Origin: Scleroderma bovista
Lineage: Eukaryota > Basidiomycota > Agaricomycetes > Boletales > Sclerodermataceae
Assembly (NCBI GenBank): GCA_037178675.1
Contig: JAYMGJ010000406.1
Coordinates: 45,235 to 109,234, forward strand
Length of the DNA stretch: 64,000 nucleotides
Reading direction: 5' to 3'
In this document: piece by piece, positions 1 to 11,643 of the stretch
How positions within the stretch are numbered: the first letter of the stretch is position 1
Layout of the letters: the number at the start of each line of letters is the position of its first letter
Notes under the pieces: generated by a model
The model's input: the letters and a program-made list of their open reading frames with translations, nothing else
The model's database searches: none
Told to the model about the DNA's origin: nothing
Program-made: the position numbers and the translations under genes

Positions 1-560
1 TTTCCTCCGTCGTCCCTGTAACTCTAGTTCCCCGTGTCTGCTTCCGCTCCAGTTTATTTTCCTGTCCCTGCTTTATTTTCTTGTACCTGGTTTATTTTCC
101 TGTCTGCTTCTGCTCCATCCCTTGTCTCGACATTAAGGTGTTTACTTGTCACCATATATACTCACCTTAGTTTCATTACTATATAAACTACCATACTCCG
201 GCCTAGTAGTCCTTAGATCAAATCTCGACTAAGATACTCTGCACTCTGTACTACCCATTATGCTCTCCTAATCCATCTGTTCATCTGAACTCCTGAACTC
301 CGGCCAACTCCGGCCTCCGTCCTATCTCGTCCCCTTGGTCCTATGTCCGATCCTAGCAAGTCTCCTACTTGCACGAGGGCAAAAGCCACCTCTGTCCCAG
401 ACTCGATGCTAGACCTCTCAGGACTTATCCCACCTCTGGGATGTCCTTCGTCCGGACAAACTGTGCTTTACTCCAGTCCACTTTCCCGCGGTCCAGACTA
501 ACTCCGCAAAACCCGGACTTACTTCCAGTGCTCCTCCAGCGCCCGGACTTGACTCTCTGC
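1..560 (+). repeat. Left inverted flank of the KDZ element
   Basis: Pyrimidine-rich sequence with repeated TCCGGACTT/CTCCGG-type motifs and TTTATTTT steps. It mirrors the right flank near 5560-6050. The best-conserved block, beginning GTTTACTTGTCACC, is at 140-166. No gene is visible here. Confidence 0.65.
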
Positions 561-624
561 ACTAAGTAGCACATACTAGTGTCAGGACTTACCTCCTCAT
601 TAGTTCCCTGCACCCCTGGACCTC

Positions 625-1259
625 CTAGTAAGATCGTTGAGGAGAACTGGTCTTGACACCAACAATGACCACCCAATATCCCTCAACCTCATCACTGTGG
701 GACAGAAGCTTGATTTTGTGTGGGTGTGGTATGAGAGGATTTGATCCATAGGGATCACGGGAAGATGCACCTGTAGCCAGCGGCTGTTGTGCACTGGAGC
801 TCACGCGGAAAGACGTAGACATAGGTGCGGCTGCGCCTTGGCCCTGGCAGGAAAACATAGCTGTTGACGCCTTAGCCGCTGCAGTGGGCGCTGTCTGGAA
901 AAATGTAGCCATAGACTCGGTGGGCACACTGGAGCTCAGCTGAGAAGACATAGCCATTGAAGTAGACGATGGGGTTGGTGATGACCTCTGATTCCGGTTG
1001 CTGCAAACACGATGGTGTCCATTTTGTGGCGGGGTTGTGATTGTTATGGTCTCCTCAACAGTCTTGCGCTTCCAGGTAATGGTTGTATCAGGGACGTCTG
1101 GCGAGCGATCAGAGTTGTGTACAAGCCGGAGAAATAAGACTTACCTGACAACCTGAGATTGACAAGAAGTTCTCTCAACCCTGAGTTTGGCTCATCCTGC
1201 ACACCATCGTCAGGGGGGACCGATACGGTGCTAAGTGTAGTATCCGGTGAGTCTGACAT
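625..1259 (-). CDS. Small accessory ORF of the KDZ transposon, function unknown
   Basis: A two-exon reading on the minus strand starts at 1259 and runs with one intron (donor GTAAGT near 1143, acceptor GCTCGCCAG near 1090) to a TAG at 625-627, giving roughly 190 residues. The protein is rich in Ser, Thr, Pro and Ala in its middle (residues about 75-140) and ends with a short hydrophobic motif, GYWVVIVG. I do not recognise a domain. The gene is divergent from the transposase; the 158 bp between the two starts contain an AT-rich stretch (about 1347-1380) that could act as a shared promoter. It lies within the element, so it is probably a passenger or accessory gene of the transposon. The C-terminal end may be spliced differently. 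Confidence 0.4.
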
Positions 1260-1416
1260 GGAGGAGATGAACGGCTAGGGCTGGATGACAGTGCAACAGC
1301 TCGAGATTTGGTCACGTGTATCATCCTGGGGGAGCACACACGCTTGTCAATATAATATATCATATATCATATAACAATAACGATACTTACAACTTAGACT
1401 TCTGCTTCAGTGTGAG

Positions 1417-4400
1417 ATGGGAGGGAAAGGATTTCGAACAAACCTATCGCTCCGCAAGGTGTGGCATCTGAAGTCAACGAGTACAAGAGATGGTCCTCCC
1501 AAACGCAAGTGCGAAATACTCACCCACACGGCCTTGGTATGGCTCGCAGAGACGGCTGAAGCACGTCGGGAAGCATGTCTACTTGGTGAGTCATTGTAAT
1601 AGAAAAAAGGTGAATTTACTCACCACCTTTGGCAGCCAAAAGTCAGGACGAACGTGCTGTACTGAGAAGCCTTCAGGCGATGGAGGAAAGTACACGGTTC
1701 ACAGATGACATTGAAATCGGGCTGGACGATGTCCTGCATGGAACAGAGGTCTTGCCATACAGTCATGGCGGCAAAGAGATTGAAGAGATAGGGAAGGCTA
1801 TCATGGGGGACATATGGAATAAGTAAGTCCAATAATGTGGCCAGTTGTCAGTTCACTCACCGTCGTTCTTGAAGGCCGAAGACTCGGCGCCCCGACCAGC
1901 GAACACGTCGCGATAGAGTTCTACGTCAGAATCAGGCATTCTGCAAGCAAATGCCTGCACTTACCGACAGTTATCTACAGTGGTCGTTAGAAAGCAATGG
2001 AAAGGCCTTCAGAAGATGCTACGAGATAGCCCCAGACAATGAGTCATCAGCGTGGGCAATTACCGTGGTAGACGTCTACTGTAGGTCTTTGTTTGGACTA
2101 TGGCGTATCCACCTAACCAGGGTCTAGGTGTGGAGAAACTAGGCTGCACCATCTTGCCAACCGATGCATTCATCGCGTCAGCTTTGGTGCGCCAGGGCAT
2201 GGTCCCATGCTCTCCAATATCTCCCTCCGTAGTGGTAACAATCGATGCGCTGGAACTTTACCGTGTTTCACACCTTAGATGTCCCCACTTGTCGATACAA
2301 GTGTTTATCAAGACTTTGTCCGATTTACATGGGGTTAGTTCTTTCTTCTGAATGTCTATTCACATGATGAGATGGCTTTGTCAGATCGAGTTCCATCGCC
2401 ATTTGTCTCGTCAATTTTCCATTGCCTTCGATATATATCTTCAAATTCTCGCTGACGTGGACGCACTCATCGCTGAAGCCCTCCATCGGGACCGACCAGA
2501 TTGGCGCATAGAACACATGTGCCCAGCATGTACTTATGTGCTGAAGAATGAAGACGCACTCAAGTTCAAACTACTCTATGCGATGGACGGAAATGACTCA
2601 TTGAAGCATGTGGCACGTCGAGAGGTGGAAGAAGATGAAGAGGCAAGTACACCGGCACGAAGTATCGAACTTACAACAGGACTTACAGTCCCTGTTTCTG
2701 GTTTGTACCTTTCTCGTTCGGACGTCATACAGAGGTATATTGCTCCTATTATATATTGACATAACATGCTCATGTTTGTAGGATGTTGGTAGTGAAAGCA
2801 CGTGCACTGGTCGCTGGAAGAATATGGACGAACAGAAGACGTCCAAGGCATGGGGCATTTACGATGAAACGGGGTTGTTCCTGGCTGTTTGTCGGCATGG
2901 TTTCACCTTGGTTCTGGCAGATATGGTTCAAAGCGGCGAGCGGTGAGTGAATATTCTTGCTACTGATACCGATCCCCTGATGGACCTTTTCCAAGGGCAA
3001 AGTACCCTTTGGCCGCTGTATCAAAGCTACTGGAGGTCTTCGGTGAAGATCTTGGAGGAGGATATGATATTGGCTGCAAATTTAAGACTACGTTAGCAGG
3101 CAGTTCCGTTGGTCCGCGCACCGAACTGATGCGTCACACATGTCTGGTGGGCGCATTCCATGGCCATGCCCATAGCCGCATCTGTCAACTGTCACATCTA
3201 ACCACGTATGTGGAAGGCCTTGGGATAGAAGATCTTGAAACTTGCGAACACGTATTTTCAAAGTCCAATGCTCTCGCGTCGGCCACACGCTATGCGAGCG
3301 TTTTTCATCGGCAGCAAGCTATTACAACATACTTTCAACACAATGATGACTTCGAAACATACGCAAACTTAAGTAAGTACTATCTAATGTCTTGCTTCAG
3401 TGGTACTAACTCTAGAGCAGGTGAATTTTTGTACAACAACTACAAGCAAGCACTAGATATTTTGTCCGATGGCGAGCACGTTCTTCCTGGACTCATGCAA
3501 GACCTTGGGGTCACGGATGTGGTGACGTTCAAGATGTGGCTAAAAGAGGAAAAATTGTACCTTGAAGGTCTGCAACATGAACCAGAGGAGGAGACGGTCA
3601 CAATGGAGTATTGGCAAAGACTTGTAAAACTAAATACAAGCAAGTAAGTTTACTGCGCCTGTCAATTACCCATGAACAGCATTAATTCTTTGCTTGGCAG
3701 GGAAACCCTTGACCAAGTAATGGGACTGTGGAGCCAAGCCACACCTCAAGACATCACCTGCTACAATACCGACATGCAGGGTACAAGACGGGCTGAAACT
3801 ACACGTCGTCACGCACTAGAGAACTATGAGAAGAACCTTCATGTTGTGCAAGAACTTGAACGTAAGCTCGAAATTTCCCGGTGGGTGCCTGGAGATCCCG
3901 AGTGGGAAAATGCGGCACGTTTGGTGAGCAACCGAAAGTATCAGCGTGCCGTCGACCATCTCGAGAGTTTGGTCGTTTCCCGAATCTTTGAGCTTACTAG
4001 GATGAATAGAGCTGGCACAGGTTTGTATAGAGCGGTCATTTTTATTTTTATTGACTTGTTTGATAGGTTATAAACTACGGAAACACATCGTGAAGGCATT
4101 GCAGGTGCGATCGATAGCCATCCAAACGGCGCTCGAGAAGTACAATGCGATAGCGGTAACTATGCAGCCTTGTCGTCGCACCCTTAAGTGGGAAGAAGTT
4201 GTTGAATATGCATTTCTCGCAGACTTCGACCTTCTACGCAATGCGCGTCAAGATGTCTCAAGGTTCCCCTGGGTGTCACCCGTGGCGCGACGTGCAATGG
4301 ACCTTTATTTTAAGGTATGTCGCGCGAAAGAAGAACTCAAGCGTCTCAATATTGAGACTCGTCGACTTGTCACATATATGCGCGACGAGGACAGGTTTCT

Positions 4401-4809
4401 TCGCGAATGTGAAGACAAGTTGAAGGTGTTACACCCCGGCCTCGCATATCAGGTCTTGCGAAAACGAAACATTCGCGGTCGTTTCACCCTTAAGCACCTT
4501 AAACGCCTGGGTGACCTTGCTGGTCTCGCTGGCTTCTCTGGAATGCTTGTCCCCGGGGAAAGCATGAAGACTGCTCCGGGAGAAAGTGCAAGTCATGCGT
4601 CCGTACGCATTCCCACACGGATGTTGAGAGACTCTACAATGTCTACGGCGGATTCTTTAAGCGGCATTAATGATCTGGAGACCCAGAAGGACCTCGAGGA
4701 TGAGGAGGACGCGGATGACATGGCAGAGGTGGTATCCCGTGCCTTTGACGACGTTCTGCATATTGCTGAGGACTCTGGATGTATTCTTCCTCAGGCACCC
4801 AAAGATTAA
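1417..4809 (+). CDS. KDZ (Kyakuja-Dileera-Zisupton) transposase
   Basis: Reading through nine short introns (approximately 1584-1632, 1826-1873, 2081-2127, 2338-2384, 2733-2791, 2943-2998, 3374-3420, 3644-3700, 4021-4067) gives one continuous protein of about 970 residues with no stop or frameshift. Family hallmarks appear in order: LVRQGMVPCSP and LELYRVSHLRCPHL, the CPACTY motif and MDGNDSL, WGIYDETG with LAVCRHGF, GGGYDIGCKF, GAFHGHAHSRICQLSHL followed by YVEGLGIEDLETCE, and the late KWEEVVEYAFLADFDLLR block. These match KDZ transposases common in mushroom genomes. The N-terminus before about 1640 is less certain, because AG at 1409-1410 could be an acceptor from an earlier exon. The acidic C-terminus ends in QAPKD. 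The protein should cut and join the element in the nucleus. An intact, multi-intron copy is notable because most genomic copies decay. Confidence 0.88.
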
Positions 4810-5559
4810 TGTTTCCCCCTTGCACACTATCCATTACATTATTACTGTCTTGTATGTATTTACTTGACATGTGTTAGTACAACAGTGTTAGTCTTGTTGT
4901 CGAGCACGCATGGGCAGGGCAATGCTGACGTCAGCATGTGACAGTGCACGGACGGCCAGACCGCGCAGTACCGTCCCGTCACGCACGTTGATTTGTAATC
5001 TGTACAAGTACAGCAAAGTTAAACTAGGTTTTATGTAGTGTTGTACTCGTAATATAAGTGTACTAGTGATAACCCACAAGGCGCAAAAAGCCCAGAGTTC
5101 TGAATCACAGTATTTGGGGCGGAATGTGAGCTCATCGTCGGACACAGCGAGCACGACGGCAGGAGACAGCGGGCGCAATGCCCGACATCGGCAGTGCCCC
5201 ACTGACAGCTGGACACATGCCTGTCAACGTCACGTGTGAGGGGATTGGCTCCGAGCACAACTGGTATTGTAGGATAAGGACACCCCATACTGAAGAGATA
5301 TTGAAGGATGCTGTATTTTGTTCTATCTACTACGTATTAGAGGGGCACACCGCACGCGATAGCAAGTCTAATTAGTATAGTATACATGGGAGTCACAGGT
5401 GGGATACATAGCAGCTGACAAGTGATATTTCCAAAGATGATAAAATACCTGCGACCCTCAGAGGTTGTATTTGGAAATTGCATTCGTATGTTAGAGGGCC
5501 AGCAAATCCATGGGCAATGTCAACCGCCAACATCGTGAGAGCGTTTGAGACTCCATCAA
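4810..5559. other. Interior of KDZ element without recognised gene
   Basis: Between the transposase stop and the right flank I see only short readings with no recognisable protein. The stretch probably contains the 3' untranslated region and subterminal transposon sequence. Confidence 0.5.
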
Positions 5560-6050
5560 GCAGAGGAGGTAGATCGGCTGCGGAATGCACTGTTGGCCAG
5601 TCGGCTCATCATTTTAGGGCCCTGTCAAGTCCGGGTCTACTCCGGTAGGGGGTCCGGTCAAGTCCGGACAGAAGCGGACGAAGGGGGAGAGCAGAGGGCT
5701 GGACAAGAGATTAGTCCGGCCGGAGTTGGTGACCGCTTGGATTCAACGACTAAGGACAACGAGCGTTGATCCCTTGCGTAGGTTCCGGTCAAGAAGGGGA
5801 GACGGAGACAGAGACGGAGACGGGCAAGATCAGGAGTAGAGACTATGGTTGATTTCAGACTGAGGAGTACAGGATAATCTACAGAGTACTTATACTAAGT
5901 GCAAACTAGGGGCGAGTATATACGGTGACAAGTAAACGGCCTAATAGCGGACAAGGGACAACCGGAGAAAGTACTAGGTCAGGTCCGATGAAAATAAAGT
6001 CAGGTCCGGGTAAAATAAATCAGGTCCGGTGAAAATAACACAAGGCAGGA
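5560..6050 (-). repeat. Right inverted flank of the KDZ element
   Basis: Sequence rich in GTCCGG/CCGGAC and AAAATAAA steps, the mirror image of 1-560. The segment at 5911-5937 is the reverse complement of 140-166 apart from two bases. Confidence 0.65.
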
Positions 6051-6412
6051 GATATAACAAGTACACGGAGAACTCACGACCAAGCAGGGTTGACGGCGAG
6101 GTGTGGTAACGAACGAATAGAGCATAGACCAAGGGTCGTGCTTAACGGAAGGTTATCTGCGTGAGCGCGACCGGAGTAATTGGTGGGCGACCGGAGTTCA
6201 GCTGTAAAGCTGCGAAGCGACCGGAGTGACCGGATAGGACCCGGAGTTGGGCATGGTCGTAACAGGCCCTCTCAGTGTTCAGCTTCCCGCAGCAAGGTGG
6301 CGGGCTGGGTACAATGTGATTACTTCTTGCCTGCGTGCAGAACTATTAGCGACCCATCAGGAAGGCTCGTGTAGCTAGTTGGACATACATTGTGGCATTA
6401 GGCAGTGATAGC
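6051..6412. other. Spacer between two mobile elements
   Basis: No gene seen. GACCGGAGT-type motifs recur at about 6168-6250, so the KDZ element's right end may extend into this stretch. Confidence 0.4.
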
Positions 6413-6416
6413 CCGA

Positions 6417-6437
6417 CACTGCGGGAAGTAAAGTCAC
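6417..6437 (+). repeat. Left terminal inverted repeat of CACTG element
   Basis: 21 bp beginning CACTGCGGGAAG; pairs with 8156-8176 with one mismatch. Confidence 0.75.
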
Positions 6438-8155
6438 TACTAATCAGTGACGGGGACGCTGATGTGACCAAAATCAGTGACATTGACACTGAATTGCTGG
6501 TCACATCTTTTCAGCGTCTGAGTCCTGATGCTGATTTTCACTGCCTCGATTCCGGTGACGCTGATTTTCACTACCTCAATTTTGGTGACACTGATTTTCA
6601 GTACCCATCAGAATACGGCTCAGTTGTGTATATCTATCAGTATAGTGCTCATTTACTAGTAATTCTCCACAAATATACAAACATTTATCATTCCATCAAA
6701 TATTGTATCGCTGTTCCTGCCACCATCTGTGATGGATACAGCTGTCCATATAATCACTGGTGATTGTACAGGCACTCAACTCACTGCCTGCATCATGTCA
6801 TCGTCATTAATGGTCACAGTGAGGCAGGTTGTCCTTGTCCTCACTACGTCCAGGTTGTCGTCATCAGGTGTGTGGTTATCCTGAATCCTGATAGTGCTAG
6901 TTGTCTTCGACTCTTCATCAAGGTGGCCATGGTTGTTGAGGTGGCTGTGTAGAGTTGAGGCAGAGAGGTGGTCATTGGTAAGGCTGATGGTGGACACGGT
7001 CGAGTGTTCAGGTAGTATGTAGTGGCTGTTGTTGAGGCTGGGACGTGGTGGCCATGGTTGGGTGGCAGTGGCTGTGGTGATTAGTAAGGTCACGTGGTTA
7101 CGCAAGTTGCGTCGTGCATTACTGTGCAGAAATTCAATCTCCACTTGATTACATCTTGTTCTCGTACCACAACCATGCCTCACGATGTCCGTTCAACAGC
7201 CCAGTTCCATGACTGGAGCTCGCATCGTTTGGTGATGTTTCCACCTTATTTATGGAATCTAGCGTGACTCTACAGGTTTGAACCCAGCTTTTGGCTTATA
7301 AGTGTGTCGCTGTTATTGCTTACATAAACATTGAAGTTGGAGCCACTCCCTTTGACTCGTGATCACACTTGTCTCCGCTATCACTGACGTAGTATTTCTC
7401 GTGCAGAGCTATGCACTCCATGATTGTATATCAAGATCGTGCCATCAACGTGAACTTTCCTCGTTTGCCATACGAATCCTGCCGAGGGAATACATCTGAC
7501 CTGGCGGTGTTTCGAGGGTGCCCTTGGGGGTGTAGGTCATAGTATGTAAGTGGATGTCATCCCGTTTGACATCCAATACTTACACTGGATCTATGTTGAA
7601 TTCAACAATGTTTGAACATGAGGATGGGGGGAACGATAGTGGTCTTTGTTTGCGTTGGAGCGATACAGTGACACAATTTGGTCAATCAGCACTGCCGCAA
7701 GCAACAGACAATGTGACTAAGAACGTGAGTAACCAATGCCACCTTGGACCTGTGACGATTATGGCAGCACTGTTTCAGTGATGACGTGGTCGGGCAGCCA
7801 GTATTGCTATGACCATGATGCGTGGGTGTAATCTGTTGCAGTGTATATCCCTACTGTTGTAGACTACACAAATACATCACTTCCATGCAGTTACTAAGGG
7901 CCAGTGTTCCCCAATGAAATCCAATGGCATCTGGCTGGAATTAAGTAACTTTTACACCGAAAAGTAGTGCTGACATGTCTGATAATAATTGCCAAAGACA
8001 CTCTAAATCAGTGCCATGGACGCTGACTCGGACACTGAATTTCAATAGCAAAAATGAGCACTCAGTGTCACCCAGGGACACTGATTTTCAGTACTTGGTC
8101 ACTGATATGTAATGCGGTTGACATTGATTAGAGGTGATTCAATCACTGAATACTG

Positions 8156-8176
8156 GTGACTTTACTTCCCACAGTG
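8156..8176 (-). repeat. Right terminal inverted repeat of CACTG element
   Basis: Reverse complement begins CACTGTGGGAAG; followed by CCGA, which also precedes the left end. Confidence 0.75.
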
Positions 8177-8461
8177 CCGATCGATTCATGACAACAGCAC
8201 TAGTGATCAACCTTCAATCAGACACTGACACGTGTTTTTTTTTTCTGTACAGAATCAGCCTCGATACGCAGCTGGTCGGTGCTCAGCGTTGCTTTCGTGA
8301 GTTGATGAGTTGAGTTTTCTAAGGGAGCACATTCAAATTCCTTACATAACAAATGTCGCATTTCACCTGAAATTCATATGGAAGCAACCTCGGCGCTCGA
8401 GTGGAATATAAGAGTCAAAGTCTGTTCCAGAGGCTGTACAAGTTGGAACCCACCATCATCC

Positions 8462-11078
8462 ATGGAGATCCCCCCTGGTATCGTCTACCTTGCACGCCGT
8501 CTCCACCACGTTGTCCTCCCCCCGGTTCTTGTTTACATTGGGACTCGAGCGTGGGCTGTCGTTTTCACAAGATCCCTTCCAGGATGGGTAAAGACCCCCG
8601 CATACATTCTCTCCATCCCCGTGGCGCTCGCGTGTTCCATCCTCTACAAGGATCTTCGGGATAAGAGGCAAGCAGCCATTCGCGGTGCTGTCCTAGCACC
8701 AAAAGTGAAGAGTAGCTGGATCGGAGGCATCGATATTCTGCTTTCCTTAACGAGGGGCTTTGGAAAGAGTTGGATTGGTACGTGCATCGTGATGCGCTCG
8801 CTAATTCCCATTTTGTGCTTTTGTTTACCTTGCCTGACGAACGACCTTTCAGGATCACCATTTGACAAATACTGCGAGGTGTACGGCCCGGTCGTAAACA
8901 TGAGGTTCCTTTTCGAGAACAGAGTAGGCGCGCTTCTCAGTCTGCCCAGTGTACACTAATTGTTAGCAGATCCTTACGACAGAGCCCGAACACATCAAAG
9001 TAAAACCGTTTTGATGCTATCCTTGTTGTACTTACCAATTGCGTCAGGCCATTCTTGCGACTCAGTTCAAATCATTTGAAAAAGGCGCGATACAGTTTGA
9101 TCACAATGCCTTGGTTCTGATGGGGTCTTAGGCTCATCACTTTGGGACCAATTCCACACTCTCCTTGGAACTGGAGTGTTTAATTCAGATGGTGGGCGAT
9201 TGAAAAGATTCATTTGATGCTTCATAGGCTGACGAGAACTCACAGGTGAAACATGGAAGTAAGTCGACTGATCTGATCAGCAGGCGGTTATTGCCCACCA
9301 TACTTCTCCAGGTTCCACCGCTCGATGACACGACCATTCTTCAGCAAAGAGCGCATTAGTCACTTTGATATTTTCGAAACACACGTCGATGATGCCATGA
9401 ACCAAGTCAAAAACAGGTTGCAGGAAGGCCACCCGGTGGATTTCCAAGTACGTTGTTTGGCTTGCGAGCGTTTCCGATAGTTGATCGTCTGAAGGATATG
9501 GTTTTCCGATTCACTCTTGACTCGGCGACTGAGTTTTTATTTGGGAGGGATGTCCGTTCGCTCTCTGCAGGACTAGTTTACCCAAAGAGTTCACCGCTTT
9601 CTGGCGATGCTACATTCATAAACCATCCTGCCAACTTGTTCGCCCATGCATTCTCAGAAGCGCAATCCCTAGCTTCTTACCGAGGCCGTTTTGGACCGTC
9701 GTGGCGGTTGGCAGAATTTTGGAGCGATCAAGTCGCTAAGCAAATGGATGTTTGCTACAAATTCATCGATCCCATTCTCAAGGAGGCTTTGGAAAAGAAG
9801 AGGTTGGCAAATAAAGTCAAAGTTGATGATAAGGCCCATGGAGAGGTCGAAGCGGAGACACTACTCGAGCATCTTGTGAATTATACTGAAGGTAGGGCGC
9901 TTTCGGTTTCCTGGTTATGCGCTTATCATAAGTCACAGATCCTATTATCATTAGGGACGAAATCCTGAACATCATGATAGCAGGTCGTGATACCGTGTGT
10001 CTGTTTTTCCTGTTGATTGACAACTCGCATAACAATCTACCAGACGGCAGCCACCCTGACATTCGTAATCTACCAATTGTCCCAGAATCCCGATGTCCTC
10101 CAGCGTCTTCGAGCGGAGATTCTTAACAAAGTTGGGAACTCAAGAAGACCTACGTACGACGATCTGCGTGATATGAAGTACATGAGGGCTGTCCTTAACG
10201 GTATGTCACATCTCTTCTTAAACATAAATGATATGTACTGATGCTGTACAGAAATTCTCCGGCTGTATCCCGCTGTGTAAGTTGATCGTGGAATCATTTA
10301 TATTTGGTGTTCTCATCAGACGACGTGTTAGACCTTTCAACGTTAGGTTAGATTTGCTACGGTCATCTATGTGGCAGTGGATCATCTGACAAACTTACAC
10401 ACTACAGGTCGAGCGTGGAGCCCACAGTATGGGCGGGGGTGAACGGCGGTCCTCCCATCTACATTCCACCCAATACTCGGTAAATACGTCCCATAACTGG
10501 CTTTGCGCAGATCACTGATGCAAGAGTTCAGGGTTCCATACTCTGTATTCCTCATGCATCGTCGGAAAGATTTGTGGGGTCCTGACGGTCAGTTTATGTC
10601 TTCTGATCGGTGACCAAACTGACATGAAGTCGGTTTCAGCGGAGGTCTTTGATCCAAACCGTTTCCTTGATGAACGAACGAAGTACCACACCAAGAACCC
10701 TTTCATCTTTGTTCCCTTCAATGCTGGGCCGAGAATTTGTCTTGGTCAACAAGTGGGTGGCCTTTGTCTCTTCCATCGAAGCTGATTGTTGAGCTCGCAT
10801 TCGCAGTTCGCATACAACCAAATGTCATACTTCCTTGTTCGCTTTCTACAGACTTTCTCTTCAATAACATTGGCAGAGGATGTGCAAACAATGCCCCCCG
10901 CGGGCTGGGCGGAGGGATCTAATGCACAAGAGAAAGTGGTCATCAAACACCACCTCACACTTTATGTTTATGTGAGTATTTATTCCCACATGAACTTCAC
11001 TCGATGCCTGATCATTGTACCAAGGATGGGCTATGGGTGAGGTTGGAGGAGGCGAGCTATTGTACCGAGGTGATTTGA
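8462..11078 (+). CDS. Cytochrome P450 monooxygenase (CYP63-like)
   Basis: A heme-thiolate monooxygenase that would sit in the ER membrane and oxidise a hydrophobic substrate with electrons from P450 reductase. About sixteen introns yield roughly 590 residues. In order: a hydrophobic N-terminal anchor (residues about 1-55), the TTEPEHIK block, [10 protein letters not shown] (helix C), [11 protein letters not shown], the I-helix AGRDTTAATLTF (built across an intron), EILRLYP (ExxR), [14 protein letters not shown], and the heme loop [12 protein letters not shown] with its cysteine ligand. The C-terminus ends [10 protein letters not shown]. The order and wording match the CYP63 type of white-rot fungi, which includes alkane/fatty-acid and xenobiotic oxidisers; the substrate here is unknown. 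Oddities are a 13-nt microexon (about 9246-9258) and one intron near 9085 that seems to need a GC donor. I chose the start at 8462 because it fits family N-termini. The neighbours do not suggest a biosynthetic cluster. Confidence 0.9.
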
Positions 11079-11610
11079 GAAAATGTATCTATGTTTGCAA
11101 TGTGGGTGAGTATTGTGAGTGATTCAGTGCCATGTATGATTTAGGTGTACTGTATTGAGATGGACTTCTTTATTATGGGAGAACAAATATAACATCGTTG
11201 GTCTTCTATAACACTATGCGACGCTGAAGTATTGCAAGTGCCAACGACCACTTTCCTTCTCGTTGGGTCTGCCTGCTACGGAGAGTTTTTTTTTAATGCA
11301 CTTTTTATTATGGGGGGACGAATTGGTGCAATTACTGTGATGGAATCAAATGACCCTGCGATGATGAAGTGTTGCCACTAAACAAATGAAACCCAGAAGT
11401 GATCCAAACTGCCTGCAGCCTGCACCAAGGAGAATTAAATCAAGGATAGCGAAGCAAATGCCAGGCCAAGGACGTGTCAGTGGGCTGAGTGGCATTTGTT
11501 TGGCATTGTTTTTATTTTTTATGTCCATGTTAGGCAACAGCAAGTCTCTCAACGTGGAAACTGGCTAAAAATCACGAAAAAAATGCTTCTGCTGGCCTGT
11601 GCATGGGCTC
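11079..11610. other. P450 3' flank, no gene seen
   Basis: About 530 bp with T/A-rich runs and no reading frame of interest. It probably holds the P450 3' untranslated region. Confidence 0.5.
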
Positions 11611-11616
11611 TGGACA

Positions 11617-11624
11617 TATAAAAA
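11617..11624 (+). promoter_or_regulatory. TATA box of the U2 snRNA gene
   Basis: TATAAAAA lies 27 bp upstream of the inferred U2 5' end, the usual TATA-to-start distance. Confidence 0.6.
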
Positions 11625-11643
11625 CTCTTCCTCGACATTCTAG

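Larger units (their letters stand above)
1..6050 (+). mobile_element. KDZ-superfamily DNA transposon, left end outside window
   Basis: A transposase of the Kyakuja-Dileera-Zisupton (KDZ) superfamily at 1417-4809 lies between two related sequences in opposite orientation (about 1-560 and 5560-6050). The clearest match is at 140-166 against the reverse complement of 5911-5937, 27 bp with two differences. Outward of it both sides carry TTTATTTT or AAAATAAA steps alternating with GTCC/GGACC motifs. A second, divergently transcribed small gene sits at 625-1259. The inverted flanks and the uninterrupted transposase suggest a fairly young, possibly autonomous copy. The outer left end and the target duplication cannot be seen because the window begins inside the left flank; the right end may reach about 6300. 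Confidence 0.8.
6417..8176. mobile_element. Non-autonomous TIR element with CACTG ends
   Basis: A 21-bp end beginning CACTGCGGGAAGTAAAG (6417-6437) matches the reverse complement of 8156-8176 with a single difference. CCGA flanks both outer edges (6413-6416 and 8177-8180) and could be a target-site duplication. Both subterminal regions are packed with TCAGTG or CACTGA hexamers in varied order, for example 6450-6620 and 7990-8150; that pattern is typical of CACTA-like (CMC) transposons, where the transposase binds such repeats. The interior holds no convincing gene: a 135-codon minus-strand reading at 6776-7183 is Thr/His-rich simple sequence. I infer a deletion derivative mobilised in trans. 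Confidence 0.65.

Noticed and set aside
2081..2127. Apparent stop codon in the transposase near 2126
   Set aside because: It falls in a 47-bp intron with GTAGGT donor and TCTAG acceptor that joins VDVYC to VEKLGC in frame.
2700..2800. Apparent frameshift in the KDZ transposase
   Set aside because: An alternative acceptor 10 bp downstream (GTTGGTAG before TGAAAGC) restores the frame, so the gene is not broken there.
1..6300. Possible TET/JBP dioxygenase companion gene, known beside some KDZ elements
   Set aside because: No HxD...H dioxygenase-like reading is present on either strand.
6776..7183. 135-codon minus-strand reading inside the CACTG element
   Set aside because: Low-complexity Thr/His/Asp composition from GGTTGTGGTGG-like repeats; no domain, no splice support.
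8462..11078. Secondary-metabolite cluster around the P450
   Set aside because: No terpene cyclase, PKS, NRPS, or tailoring partners within the window.
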